A DNA stretch of 64,000 nt, taken from Xanthobacteraceae bacterium. GTDB lineage: Bacteria > Pseudomonadota > Alphaproteobacteria > Rhizobiales > Xanthobacteraceae. Position 1 is the stretch's first letter; each line of letters begins with the position of its first letter. The notes below the pieces were generated by a model that was given only the letters and a program-made list of their open reading frames with translations, searched no databases and had not been told where the DNA came from. Shown here in pieces: positions 34,546-43,224 of the stretch. The translations under genes and the position numbers were made by a program. The stretch is from assembly GCA_022841625.1 (NCBI GenBank), contig JALHRD010000011.1, forward strand, positions 62,001 through 126,000, written 5' to 3'.

Positions 34546-35526
34546 TTATCCGCGACCGCCAAGGCGCAATCCGGCCGCTGGTCGCTCCGCCAATACGTCA
34601 CGGCGAAAACGGAACAGTGCGGCCGGCCGCCCGCCGGTCGCGGTCGACATCTCTCCGGTTGGCTCCACCAGTGCCGCGGTCTCCACCAGACGCCGGAAGT
34701 TTTGCTTGTGCAGACGCCGGCCTGAGATCGCTTCGACGGTGCGCTGCAATTCCGTCAAGGTGAATTCACGCGGCATCAGTTCGAATACCACCGGGCGATA
34801 TTTCAGCTTGGCGCGCAACCGCGCGATGGCGGTTGCAAGAATCCGACGGTGATCGAAACGCATCGGCTCGCCCAGCGTCGGCAGGCTTGGCCGCGCCAGT
34901 GCCGCCTCGCGTCCGTCGCGGCGCGCTTCCTCGATCAAGCCCGCTTCATAGAGCAATTCGTAGCGATCGAGGACGCGCTCCTCGTCCCATGGGCTGCCGC
35001 CGGCGCCGAAGGTAAAGCGCAACCGCTCACGCCGCCCGGCTGCAAGCGTTGCATCGGCGGTGCCGTCGACCCAGGCGTTGAGCAGCGGCAGAATGGTCTT
35101 GTCGAGAATCGTCGGTCGCAGCTCGCGCCAATCCTCCCACGGGAAAAATCGATACCATGGTTGGAAGCCCGCGCCAGGAACGCGCAGCGCATTGTTCGAC
35201 ATGCGCGTGAGCGCGAGATAGCCGACCGAGACCATATGCGCGCCGGTATCGCCGGGGCGTGCGTGGCGGCCGCGGTCGCCGAAGGTGTAGAGCTGTTCGA
35301 CATAACCGACGGCCAGGCCGGTTTGCGCTTCGACCCAGGAGCGCAAGCCGATCTCGAATGTGCGGTGGGTCAACGGATCGAACGGGCCGAACGGCAAGCC
35401 AGTGCGCTCGGCCTCGGGTGCGCCGCGGGTTTCGCCGGCCACGAGAATCGCCGGCTCATCGTCGCCGATCGTCACGATGGCGGCGGTGAGGCCGATCTCG
35501 ATGGGCGTTAGGAGTGCGTCGGGCAT
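34546..35526 (-). CDS. nadQ: Nudix-related NAD-biosynthesis repressor (NadQ, COG4111)
   Basis: This 326-aa protein fits the 'NAD regulator in Alphaproteobacteria' family. A Nudix-like N-terminal domain (IGLTAAIVTIGDDEPAILVAGETR...) lacks a working Nudix box, so it should bind rather than hydrolyse a nucleotide ligand. A C-terminal winged-helix domain of the NrtR type follows (FELMPREFTLTELQRTVEAISGRRLHKQNFRRLVETAALVEPTGE). NadQ represses nadABC in Hyphomicrobiales. The window also carries the matching candidate operator at nadA, 11 kb away. Identity rests on recognition of the two-domain layout and sequence style. Confidence 0.75.
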   Translation of the reverse strand: MPDALLTPIEIGLTAAIVTIGDDEPAILVAGETRGAPEAERTGLPFGPFDPLTHRTFEIGLRSWVEAQTGLAVGYVEQLYTFGDRGRHARPGDTGAHMVSVGYLALTRMSNNALRVPGAGFQPWYRFFPWEDWRELRPTILDKTILPLLNAWVDGTADATLAAGRRERLRFTFGAGGSPWDEERVLDRYELLYEAGLIEEARRDGREAALARPSLPTLGEPMRFDHRRILATAIARLRAKLKYRPVVFELMPREFTLTELQRTVEAISGRRLHKQNFRRLVETAALVEPTGEMSTATGGRPAALFRFRRDVLAERPAAGLRLGGRG

Positions 35527-35565
35527 GCCGGGAACATAGCAAACATCGCTGCCGGGCGATGCCCG

Positions 35566-36603
35566 CTATTCGTAGATCGCGCGCGCCTTATTCAGCACAT
35601 CGGGCGATGCGGCCGACATCCTTGCGACGATTGCCTCTGCTTGCTCGCCGGACAATGGCTGCACCGGATGCCCGAGCTTCTCCATGTCGGCTAGGAACGC
35701 GGGGTCCTTCATGGTGGCCATGAAGGCTTGGCGCAGGATAGCGAGCCGATCGGCGGGAACGTGCTTCGACAGGATGAACGGCCGACCGATTTCGTCGCCG
35801 CCGCTGAGCACGCGGAGCAGCGCGCGTTGCTCGTCGGTCTTCGCGAAGGTACCGACATAAACTGCGCTCTCCGGTATCTCGGCGCTGCGATGCTCGGAGA
35901 ACCGCACGAAGGGATGAATCTTCTTTTCGTTGACCCACGCTACCGGGATCGACGCAAAGGCGCCGCAGTCGCCGTCGAGTTCGCCGCGCTCAATGGCGAT
36001 GCGCTGCTCGGCGCTGCCGGGGAAGCCGAGGATCTGGCGCACCGGCGCATTGAACACCTGGCGTAGTGTCGCGCCGTTGATGTAATTGCCGGCGGCGCGC
36101 GCGGTTGAGCCGAGGATGAATTCCTTGCGGCTCATCATGTCAGCCCAGGTCTTCACGCCGTTGGGACCGAAGCCGTAGCAAACCCGGTAGTCGGCGGCGA
36201 CCACGCCGAGCCAGGCGATGTTGCGGAAATCGACCTTGACGGTCTCCGGCTGCACAATCGATTGCGTCACCAGACCGGGATTGAATGTGACGATCGCCGT
36301 GCCGTCGCGCGGCAGCGTGGCTTCGAGATTGCGCACCGCCGAGAGCGAGCCGGCGCCGGGTGCGTTCTGCACGATCACCGACGGGTTGCCCGGAATATGC
36401 CGGCCGATGTGACGCGCCACCGCGCGGCCGTTGATGTCGTAACCGCCGGCCGGGGTGAACCCGACGATGATGTTAACGGTCTTGCCCTTGTAGAAATCCG
36501 GCTGCGCCTGGGCCGGACCCACGAGGCTCCAAGACAGCGCCAATGACAATGCCCATGACAGCGCGCAGGCGCTCATAGGCAGGTTAAAGCGGCTATGGTT
36601 CAA
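35566..36603 (-). CDS. TctC/Bug-family periplasmic solute receptor
   Basis: This 345-aa protein has a signal peptide ending AQAQ, then the receptor fold (DFYKGKTVNIIVGFTPAGGYDINGRAVARHIGRHIPGNPSVIVQN). The tripartite tricarboxylate transporter receptors bind carboxylates and feed a TctAB permease; no permease is nearby, so it is an orphan. The start is TTG 36603, which has GAGGGAG 8 bp upstream; ATG 36576 is the alternative. It resembles the receptor at 51484 in the PAGGYD / HIPGNP blocks. Confidence 0.85.
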   Translation of the reverse strand: MNHSRFNLPMSACALSWALSLALSWSLVGPAQAQPDFYKGKTVNIIVGFTPAGGYDINGRAVARHIGRHIPGNPSVIVQNAPGAGSLSAVRNLEATLPRDGTAIVTFNPGLVTQSIVQPETVKVDFRNIAWLGVVAADYRVCYGFGPNGVKTWADMMSRKEFILGSTARAAGNYINGATLRQVFNAPVRQILGFPGSAEQRIAIERGELDGDCGAFASIPVAWVNEKKIHPFVRFSEHRSAEIPESAVYVGTFAKTDEQRALLRVLSGGDEIGRPFILSKHVPADRLAILRQAFMATMKDPAFLADMEKLGHPVQPLSGEQAEAIVARMSAASPDVLNKARAIYE

Positions 36604-36690
36604 GACAATAACTCCCTCAAGTCGGAAACGTGAAAATGAAAATAGAGTGCGGCGTCGCGTCAAACAATAGGTCGTATTGGGTGCACGATT

Positions 36691-37329
36691 TCAAGTTGGC
36701 GTCTGGCCGCGGGACAGCCAAGCAAATCGTTCGAGAAAACGCGCCTGGGCGGTCTCGGCCGGCCACGGGGTCAGGTATTCGCGCAGGGTGGTTGCTGGCA
36801 GCGTCGGCGCCTTGCCGAAAAAGCGTCCGGCTTCAGTTGCCGTAAAGCCGGCAAGCCGGGTGGCCTCAAGGTAGGCCGCCGCTTGATCCGCCGTTTTGAT
36901 CAGCGCAACCAGTTCGCTTGCCGGTGCTGCCGGCAGGCCGAAGCGGATGTGGATCGCAGCGAGCAGGCGCGCCTCGACGGCTTTGTAGTTGTCGCCGATG
37001 ATGGTTTTGAACGGCGCAATCATATCGCCGATGACATATTCGGGGGCATCGTGCAGCAGCGCGGCCAGCCGGCCCTTGCGATCGAGGCGCGAACGCTGGC
37101 GCGCAATGGTCTCGACCAGCAAGGAATGCTGCGCCACCGAATAAATATGCGCGCCCATGGTCTGGCCGTTCCAGCGCGCCACCCGCGCCAGCCCATGCGC
37201 AATGTCCTCCATTTCGACGTCGAGCGGGGAAGGATCGAGCAGGTCAAGCCGGCGTCCAGACAGCATGCGCTGCCAGGCGCGGGGCTTGTCATTGGACTTG
37301 GTGCTGGCCGGTGGCGACTTCCGCGGCAT
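36691..37329 (-). CDS. HD-domain phosphohydrolase (YfbR-like)
   Basis: This 212-aa HD-superfamily protein has metal ligands H68 (SVAQHSLLV) and H93-D94 (LLHDAPEYVIGDM), and a later conserved Asp in TADQAAAYLEA. The YfbR-type group dephosphorylates deoxynucleoside monophosphates. It lies 39 bp after tag on the same strand, in a likely ygfZ-tag-HD operon. The specific substrate is uncertain. Confidence 0.78.
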   Translation of the reverse strand: MPRKSPPASTKSNDKPRAWQRMLSGRRLDLLDPSPLDVEMEDIAHGLARVARWNGQTMGAHIYSVAQHSLLVETIARQRSRLDRKGRLAALLHDAPEYVIGDMIAPFKTIIGDNYKAVEARLLAAIHIRFGLPAAPASELVALIKTADQAAAYLEATRLAGFTATEAGRFFGKAPTLPATTLREYLTPWPAETAQARFLERFAWLSRGQTPT

Positions 37330-37368
37330 GAAGAATCGGTCTCACATTGGTTTAATTGAATACGCCGA

Positions 37369-37965
37369 CTACAACGCCAGCTTCTTGCATGCGGCATGAC
37401 GGTGGCAGGTCACGAGATGGTCGTTGACCATGCCGACCGCCTGCATGAAGGCGTAAACGATGGTCGGCCCGCAAAATTTGAAGCCGCGGGCCGCCAGTTC
37501 TTTCGATAGCGCGCGCGATACCGCGGTCTCGGCCGGCACTTGCTTCATAGTGCGGAAATTGTTGACCTTCGGTTTGCCGTCGCAAAAATCCCACAGCAGC
37601 GGGGAGAAGCCGGGACCTTTTTCCATAATCGCTAGCCAGGCGCGCGCCGAGAGAACAGCGCCTTCGATCTTCAAGCGGTTGCGCACGATGCCGGCGTCCT
37701 GCATCAATCGTTCGATCTTCTTGGGCGTGTAGCGCGCGATCTTTTCCGGCGCAAAGCCGTCGAATGCGCGCCGAAAGTTATCGCGCTTGCGCAAGATGGT
37801 GATCCAGGACAGCCCAGCCTGGAAGCCGTCGAGCACCAATTTTTCATAGAGCACGCGGTCGTCGAATTCCGGAACCCCCCATTCGTTGTCGTGATAGGCG
37901 ACATAAAGCGGATCGTCTTTTGGCCACGGACAGCGCCCGTCGGCATGTTTGATCGACGTGGTCAT
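37369..37965 (-). CDS. tag: DNA-3-methyladenine glycosylase I
   Basis: This 198-aa base-excision repair enzyme removes 3-methyladenine from alkylated DNA. Hallmarks are the zinc-site region CPWPKDDPLYVAYHDNEWG at the start, GFQAGLSWITILRKR, and the C-terminal CHRHAAC. The helix-hairpin-helix lies around residues 80-110. The start codon overlaps the ygfZ stop (ATGA), so they are translationally coupled. Confidence 0.95.
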   Translation of the reverse strand: MTTSIKHADGRCPWPKDDPLYVAYHDNEWGVPEFDDRVLYEKLVLDGFQAGLSWITILRKRDNFRRAFDGFAPEKIARYTPKKIERLMQDAGIVRNRLKIEGAVLSARAWLAIMEKGPGFSPLLWDFCDGKPKVNNFRTMKQVPAETAVSRALSKELAARGFKFCGPTIVYAFMQAVGMVNDHLVTCHRHAACKKLAL

Positions 37966-38840
37966 TCGGCGGCCTTGGTTTCACCCGGCCACGCAAACCG
38001 CGCCCAAGCCGGCTTTACCGGGCGGATCGCGATGCCGTCGGCGACGATCGGCGCCGCGCCGGCGATCGCGTCGGCGACCCGGTCCAGGCGCAGCACAGCG
38101 AGTCCGCGGCCGCGCGCGGCTGAGCCCATGGTGCCAAGCGTGACATTGCCGGCCGTTACGGCGACGCCGGTTTGCGGCGGTGGACCGTCGAAGGCAACCG
38201 GCACGACCCGATTGCGCGCGGTGCCGCGATGCTCGATGCGCGACACGACTTCCTGACCGACGAAGCAGCCCTTGTCGAAATCGACGCCGCCGAGTTGGTC
38301 CATGTCGGCCTCGTGCGGAAACGCATCGTCATAGAGGAAATCGCTGCCGCCGCGCGGCACGCCCAGCGCGATGCGATGCGTTTCATAATCGGCGGCATCG
38401 ACCTGGGCGATCCCAAGCGCCGGGTCGGAACCGCGATGCGCCGCCATCAGGCACCGCGCGCCGAGCGCCGGGAGGCGTGGATCGCCGTAGCACAGGCCGA
38501 GGCCGCTCGGAGCAGCGCCGTCCCAGATTGCCAGCACGCCGAGGATTTCCGACAGGTCTTCGACCAATACCTTGGCCCGCAGCTTGTAAAAATTCAGACG
38601 CTGCACCAGGGTCGACGCCAGCGCGCGCGGACAGTCCAGAAAATAGTGATTGTCCTCATTCGCCTTGACGATGATGAAATCGGCAATGATCTTGCCTTGC
38701 GGCGTCAGCAGTGCCGCATAGCGGGCTTTGCCTACCACGACCTTGTCGAGGTCGGAGGTGACCAGCCCGTCAAGGAACTTGGCCGCGTCGGCGCCGGCTA
38801 CTTTCACCACGCCACGGTCGGGAAGAAGCGCTGCTTTCAT
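37962..38840 (-). CDS. ygfZ: Folate-binding protein YgfZ (GcvT-like), Fe-S cluster factor
   Basis: This 292-aa protein of the GcvT/YgfZ superfamily has the diagnostic DKGCFVGQEVVSR motif near residue 195. YgfZ uses tetrahydrofolate to help maintain or assemble Fe-S clusters in certain enzymes such as MiaB. I start at ATG 38840 (MKAALLPDRGVVKV); the longer frame from 38906 is not conserved. It heads a minus-strand operon with tag and the HD hydrolase and is divergent from pyrC, 83 bp away. Confidence 0.9.
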   Translation of the reverse strand: MKAALLPDRGVVKVAGADAAKFLDGLVTSDLDKVVVGKARYAALLTPQGKIIADFIIVKANEDNHYFLDCPRALASTLVQRLNFYKLRAKVLVEDLSEILGVLAIWDGAAPSGLGLCYGDPRLPALGARCLMAAHRGSDPALGIAQVDAADYETHRIALGVPRGGSDFLYDDAFPHEADMDQLGGVDFDKGCFVGQEVVSRIEHRGTARNRVVPVAFDGPPPQTGVAVTAGNVTLGTMGSAARGRGLAVLRLDRVADAIAGAAPIVADGIAIRPVKPAWARFAWPGETKAAE

Positions 38841-38923
38841 GATACCTTCACCGGCAGTACTTGCCAGATATCGCCGGGGAACGTAAGGCGCTGTAGCCAG
38901 CCTCACAAGAGTGTGTCGCCGAT

Positions 38924-40261
38924 ATGACCCAGATCTTCGACCTGATCCTCAAGGGCGGCGCCGTCGTCAATCATGATGGCGAGATAGTGCGTGACATTGG
39001 CATTGTCGGCGGCCGGGTCGCCGGGCTTGGCGACTTTTCGTCGGCCACGGCGGCGCGCACCGTCGATTGCCATGGCTTGCATGTCCTGCCGGGCGTCATC
39101 GACACCCAGGTGCATTTCCGCGAGCCCGGTCTGACCCACAAGGAGGACCTGGAAACCGGCTCGCGCAGCGCGGTGATGGGCGGCGTGACCGCGGTGTTCG
39201 AAATGCCGAACACCAATCCGACCACCACCAGCGCCGAGGCGATGGCCGACAAGGTGAAACGCGCCCACCACCGGATGCATTGCGATTTTGCGTTCTTTAT
39301 CGGCGGCACGCGCGAGAACACCCGCGATCTGCCTGAATTTGAGCGGCTGCCGGGCTGCGCCGGGGTCAAGGTCTTCATGGGCTCCTCGACCGGCTCGCTT
39401 TTGGTCGAGGACGATGCTGGCGTCCGCGATATTCTCAAAGCGATCCGGCGGCGCGCCTCATTTCATTCCGAAGACGAATATCGCCTCAATGAGCGCAAGC
39501 ATCTGCGGATTGAAGGCGATCCGCGCTCGCATCCGGTGTGGCGCGACGAAGTCGCGGCGCTGCAATGCACCCAGCGCCTGGTGCGGCTCGCGCACGAGAC
39601 CGGCAAACGCATTCATGTGCTTCACATCTCCACGGCCCAGGAGATGGATTTCCTGAAGGACCACAAGGATGTCGCCTCGGTCGAGGTGCTGCCGCATCAT
39701 CTGACTTTGGAGGCGCCCGGCTGCTACGAGCGCCTCGGCGCCATGGCGCAGATGAACCCGCCGGTGCGCGACCGCGCACATAAGGAGGGGATCTGGCGTG
39801 GCCTCCAGCAGGGCATCGTCGACGTGCTCGGTTCCGACCACGCGCCGCACACCCTCGATGAGAAATCGAAAACCTATCCGGCGACTCCCTCCGGCATGAC
39901 CGGCGTGCAGACATTGGTTCCGATCATGCTCGACCATGTCAATGCCGGGCGATTATCGCTCGCCCGGTTGGTCGATCTCACCAGCGCGGGGCCAGCGCGG
40001 CTGTTCGGCATCGCCGGCAAGGGTCGGATTGCGGTCGGTTTTGATGCCGATTTTACCGTGGTCGACCTCAAACGACGGCAAACCATCACCAATCGCTGGG
40101 TTGCCTCGCGGGTCGGTTGGACGCCCTATGATGGTGTGACCGTCACGGGCTGGCCGGTCGGAACATTCGTTCGCGGCTCGCAGGTGATGTGGGAGGGTGA
40201 ACTGGTCACACAGGCGGGCGGCGAAACCGTTCGGTTCCACGAAACCATGCCGGCCGCTTGA
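38924..40261 (+). CDS. pyrC: Dihydroorotase-family amidohydrolase
   Basis: This 445-aa amidohydrolase is of the class I dihydroorotase family, which cyclises carbamoyl-aspartate in pyrimidine synthesis. The carboxylated lysine region GVKVFMGSSTGSL, the histidine segments ASFHSEDEYR and HVLHISTAQ, and the aspartate in GSDHAPHT are present. The first metal motif reads DTQVHFREPG, so the usual first His of D-x-H-x-H is replaced by Gln. Such Gln variants occur in alphaproteobacterial proteins annotated as dihydroorotase, so the assignment may need a check against a bona fide pyrC elsewhere. Confidence 0.82.
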   Translation: MTQIFDLILKGGAVVNHDGEIVRDIGIVGGRVAGLGDFSSATAARTVDCHGLHVLPGVIDTQVHFREPGLTHKEDLETGSRSAVMGGVTAVFEMPNTNPTTTSAEAMADKVKRAHHRMHCDFAFFIGGTRENTRDLPEFERLPGCAGVKVFMGSSTGSLLVEDDAGVRDILKAIRRRASFHSEDEYRLNERKHLRIEGDPRSHPVWRDEVAALQCTQRLVRLAHETGKRIHVLHISTAQEMDFLKDHKDVASVEVLPHHLTLEAPGCYERLGAMAQMNPPVRDRAHKEGIWRGLQQGIVDVLGSDHAPHTLDEKSKTYPATPSGMTGVQTLVPIMLDHVNAGRLSLARLVDLTSAGPARLFGIAGKGRIAVGFDADFTVVDLKRRQTITNRWVASRVGWTPYDGVTVTGWPVGTFVRGSQVMWEGELVTQAGGETVRFHETMPAA

Positions 40262-40355
40262 TTGATGTTTGGATGATCAACCAATTCGAATCTTCCGATT
40301 GGCTTGCTATCCACAGAATCGGAAAGCACAATCCGGCGAAATCAGTGGAGCGAGC

Positions 40356-41114
40356 ATGATCGGCGATTTCATATCGTTGCGAATTCTATTGCTGTCTGAA
40401 GCGGTCATGGAGCGCAACCTGATCAGGCGCGGCGCGGCGCTGGCGTCGTTTCCGGTCGACTTCACCGAAACCGGGAATCCTGACGAGGCATGCCAGAAAA
40501 TCGCGCGCGACCAAATTGATATGATCTTTGTCGACGCGGCCCTGCCGCAGGCGGCGCGCGCCATGGTCATCACCCAGGCGCGCGCCGCGAAGCGCCGGCC
40601 ATTTGTCTTCCTGGTGGCGGCAAACCGCGAAGCCGCGTCGACTTTGGCGGGCAATGAGGTCGATGGCGTCGTTGCCTGGCCGCTGAACCTGCGGGACGCG
40701 GAAGTATTGTTTGGGCGCTGCAGCCGGACTTGCATTCCGCATCGGGTGCTGGTGGTCGATGACTCGCTCACCGTGCGCAATATCGTCCGCAAGGTTCTGG
40801 AAGCGAGCCGCTACTGGATTGCTTATTCCGAGGCTGCGGAAGGCGTCGCCGCGGTTCGGCAGATCGAGGGTGGTCGGATCGAGCTGGTATTCCTCGACTA
40901 TCACATGCCGGGGCTCAACGGGATTGAGACGCTACAGGCGATCAAGCACGATCACCAGAATTTGCATGTGGTCATCATGACATCGGCGACCGACAGCGCG
41001 GTCGCCGAACTCGCCCACCGCGCCGGCGCAACGGCTTTTCTGAAGAAGCCGTTCTATCCGGCCGACATCGATGCGATCCTGCATCGCCTTTTCGGCTTGC
41101 AGGCGATGCATTAA
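40356..41114 (+). CDS. Two-receiver response regulator
   Basis: This 252-aa protein has two receiver-like domains. The first (residues 8-120) keeps an acceptor-position D60 (MIFVDAALP) but lacks the acidic pair and the conserved lysine, so it is degenerate. The second (129-250) is complete: DD135-136 (VLVVDDS), acceptor D181 (LVFLDYHMPG), T/S and lysine (ATAFLKKPF). No output domain follows. It should act by protein contact, for example in chemotaxis or a phosphorelay. GGAG lies 6 bp before ATG 40356. The TAA stop is shared with the facing gene. Confidence 0.8.
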   Translation: MIGDFISLRILLLSEAVMERNLIRRGAALASFPVDFTETGNPDEACQKIARDQIDMIFVDAALPQAARAMVITQARAAKRRPFVFLVAANREAASTLAGNEVDGVVAWPLNLRDAEVLFGRCSRTCIPHRVLVVDDSLTVRNIVRKVLEASRYWIAYSEAAEGVAAVRQIEGGRIELVFLDYHMPGLNGIETLQAIKHDHQNLHVVIMTSATDSAVAELAHRAGATAFLKKPFYPADIDAILHRLFGLQAMH

Positions 41115-41773
41115 TCCCCGGCCACGAAGAACTGCCAGGCGCCGTCGGGCGAAATGCCGAGGCGGTAGAACGAGTAGACATTGTCCTCCACCATATCCTT
41201 GTAGTCGGCGCCGGTGACAATCCGGAATAATTCCACTTTCTGCTCGCGCGTGAGGGTCTTGAGCGGCAAACGCGCGAAATAAGGCCACAAATAAACTTCC
41301 TGCGGCGTGCCGACATCGACATGGACGAAGGCCGCTTCAAGCACATTGATCAGGATTGCGAGCGCTTCGATGCCATCGGAGTCCGGATAATTGGCTTTCC
41401 AGAATCCGATCGGATCTTTCTCGTCCGCGAACGAGAAGATCGGCAGCGCCGGCGCTTCCTTCATGACGGTGTAGAGCTTCAGCAACTCTCCGGAACGGGC
41501 GGCGGCGAGAATCCGGTCGCGCGTGCGCGCGACTGCTGCCGGTAGCCGCGCCGGATCGGTGACGATCTCGGGCAGTTTGCCGGCGATCGCATCGGGCGCG
41601 GCGACGTGCCCCTCGTTACGGAATTTCTGCTGGCCCGCCGCTGGCGGCCGGATCGTCTCGGTGCGGACTTTGTTCTGCGCAAGCAGGGTGCTTGGCGCAA
41701 GGTCCTGCGCGGGCGCCACGCCGCCTGCCAGGAAGATCGTGAGCAACAGGGTTGGGCCGAGACGTATGGTCAT
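41111..41773 (-). CDS. Secreted hypothetical protein
   Basis: This 220-aa protein has a signal peptide (MTIRLGPTLLLTIFLAGGVA) and an all-alpha/beta mature part with a conserved-looking end (FYRLGISPDGAWQFFVAGD). I use ATG 41773; the longer frame from 42106 runs through unrelated sequence. Its stop overlaps the response regulator stop in a TTAA palindrome. Homologues of this kind are common in Bradyrhizobium-type genomes without assigned function. Confidence 0.7.
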   Translation of the reverse strand: MTIRLGPTLLLTIFLAGGVAPAQDLAPSTLLAQNKVRTETIRPPAAGQQKFRNEGHVAAPDAIAGKLPEIVTDPARLPAAVARTRDRILAAARSGELLKLYTVMKEAPALPIFSFADEKDPIGFWKANYPDSDGIEALAILINVLEAAFVHVDVGTPQEVYLWPYFARLPLKTLTREQKVELFRIVTGADYKDMVEDNVYSFYRLGISPDGAWQFFVAGD

Positions 41774-41885
41774 GGCTCGCCGCGTGAAAACCGCGGCGAT
41801 TGTACAAACTATTGTGGCGAGAAGCGAACGCCGATTTTGAAAGAAATCTGGGTGGCGCGACCGGCGATGCGATGGGGCGGCGCGG

Positions 41886-42140
41886 TTATTGCCGTGCCGG
41901 CGCGAGCGAGAATTCGCCGCTGCGGATGCGCTTGGCCAGGCCCTCGGCAAAACGGGCTGCGGGTTCCTCGCCGTAAGTCGATACAAATTCGGCAAAGGCG
42001 GAGAATATGCAGGCCTGCGCCAGGCAGTCGCCGTCAATGCCTTCGAGCAGCGCTTCCGCCCAGGCCTCGCGCAAATAGCCGAGCGCCGCGCGCTTCTGAT
42101 CGACATCGGTTGCGCAGGCGGTGGCCTGAAGAGCCGTCAT
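41886..42140 (-). CDS. Small cytoplasmic hypothetical protein
   Basis: This 84-aa product (MTALQATACATDVDQKRAAL...) is predicted to be helical, with no signal or membrane segment. AAGGGGA 8 bp before ATG 42140 supports that start over 42188. It ends in LAKRIRSGEFSLAPARQ. It resembles short conserved proteins in this order; no function is known. Confidence 0.6.
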   Translation of the reverse strand: MTALQATACATDVDQKRAALGYLREAWAEALLEGIDGDCLAQACIFSAFAEFVSTYGEEPAARFAEGLAKRIRSGEFSLAPARQ

Positions 42141-42264
42141 TCGTAATTCCCCTTTGCCGAGCTTGTACGCGTCCGTCCCCGAACGCATTGCGAGGTTACC
42201 ATGCGGAATTTGGCGAACCAGCGCAGAGTTTAGAATAGGTTAATGCGACCGGCCGGTTGCGTCG

Positions 42265-42648
42265 TCAGTTGCTGTAGCGGGCGGTGACCTCACGGGCGAT
42301 CCGCGAGCCTTCCTCCAGATAGCGGCGAATCACGAGGTCGGCCGCCGGAGTACAGGTCCGGTAACTCTGTTGAAAACCGCGGTAACCACGATTGAAACTG
42401 GCAATCATCCGGGTGCGGCGTTCGCCGGTCGGCGCCTCGGCGTCGATCAGGGCCTGTACCTCAGTGCGCCATTTGTCACCGTCCTTGGCGCCGCACAGGC
42501 CGCGCAGGTAGTGCAGGGCGCCCATGATTTCGGCGAGCCGCTGCAAATTGCCGTCATAGGGCGCTTGCGCTTGCGCGTGCAGGGGGGAACTGGCGAGCAT
42601 AAACGCCAGAAATATTGCGACAAAAGCGGCTGCGCGCGGTCGTTGCAT
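42265..42648 (-). CDS. TIGR02301 family secreted protein
   Basis: This 127-aa protein has a signal peptide (MQRPRAAAFVAIFLAFMLAS, cut near AQA). The mature part matches the TIGR02301 pattern: LQRLAEIMGALHYLRGLCG, then RTRMIASFNRGYRGFQQSYRTC with paired cysteines, and a final REVTARY. The family is restricted to alphaproteobacteria and is unassigned. The ATG at 42648 gives a proper signal peptide; a GTG at 42693 is possible. It lies in a run with the Nudix gene upstream. Confidence 0.82.
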   Translation of the reverse strand: MQRPRAAAFVAIFLAFMLASSPLHAQAQAPYDGNLQRLAEIMGALHYLRGLCGAKDGDKWRTEVQALIDAEAPTGERRTRMIASFNRGYRGFQQSYRTCTPAADLVIRRYLEEGSRIAREVTARYSN

Positions 42649-42714
42649 GCGGCCATCGGCATAAGCCCGTGGCGCTCCGCCCGCAAGGGTCACGGGCGGG
42701 GGCAGCAGGGCCGG

Positions 42715-43158
42715 TCAATCCGCGCCTTTGATCTGCTCCACCGCCCTGGCCACGATCTCGGCGAGGCCTGCGGTGGTGGGCATCGACGCGATGTCCGAAG
42801 GCTCGACCCAGAGCCATTCGCTGAGTTCCTCGTTGAGCTTGGGCTCGCCGGCGATCCAGCGGGCCGCGAACGGCAAAATCACGAAATGGCGTTCCACCTT
42901 GTCGTCGGCGTCGCGCGCCACCACCTCCCGGTAGCCCGCGAGCGCGATGGGTTCGACGACCAGCGCGGTTTCTTCGTCGACTTCGCGTTTGACCGCCTCA
43001 ATCAACGTCTCGCCTGCCTCGACCACGCCGCCCGGCAGGCTATAGAGCCCGCCGGCCGGATTGCGCGCGCGGCGCACCACCAACACCTTGCCGTCCCGCA
43101 GGATGGCGGCGCTGACCGCGAGAAAGGGACGGTCGGGATAGGTTCTTCCATCGGTCAC
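42715..43158 (-). CDS. Nudix hydrolase (MutT-like)
   Basis: This 147-aa hydrolase has the Nudix box GGVVEAGETLIEAVKREVDEE, which fits the GX5EX7REUXEE pattern. It cleaves nucleoside diphosphate-linked substrates; the position in the genome gives no substrate. The start is GTG 43158 (MTDGRTYPDRPFLAVSA), with TTG 43176 possible. The sequence around this start (43138-43174) recurs at 43661-43697, beyond a toxin-antitoxin remnant, so the promoter region was displaced by an insertion. Confidence 0.85.
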   Translation of the reverse strand: MTDGRTYPDRPFLAVSAAILRDGKVLVVRRARNPAGGLYSLPGGVVEAGETLIEAVKREVDEETALVVEPIALAGYREVVARDADDKVERHFVILPFAARWIAGEPKLNEELSEWLWVEPSDIASMPTTAGLAEIVARAVEQIKGAD

Positions 43159-43174
43159 GTCGGTCGGGCTCCGC
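43138..43174. repeat. 37-bp direct repeat, left copy
   Basis: The copy begins ATAGGTTCTTCCATCGGTCA and continues to GGGCTCCGC. It covers the 5' end of the Nudix gene. It matches 43661-43697 with two mismatches in 37 bp, in the same orientation, on either side of the antitoxin and truncated-toxin genes. Confidence 0.95.
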
Positions 43175-43224
43175 AAAAGGTCAAGCGAAACGGATCATGT
43201 TGAGCATCCTAATCTCTCCGGTCC

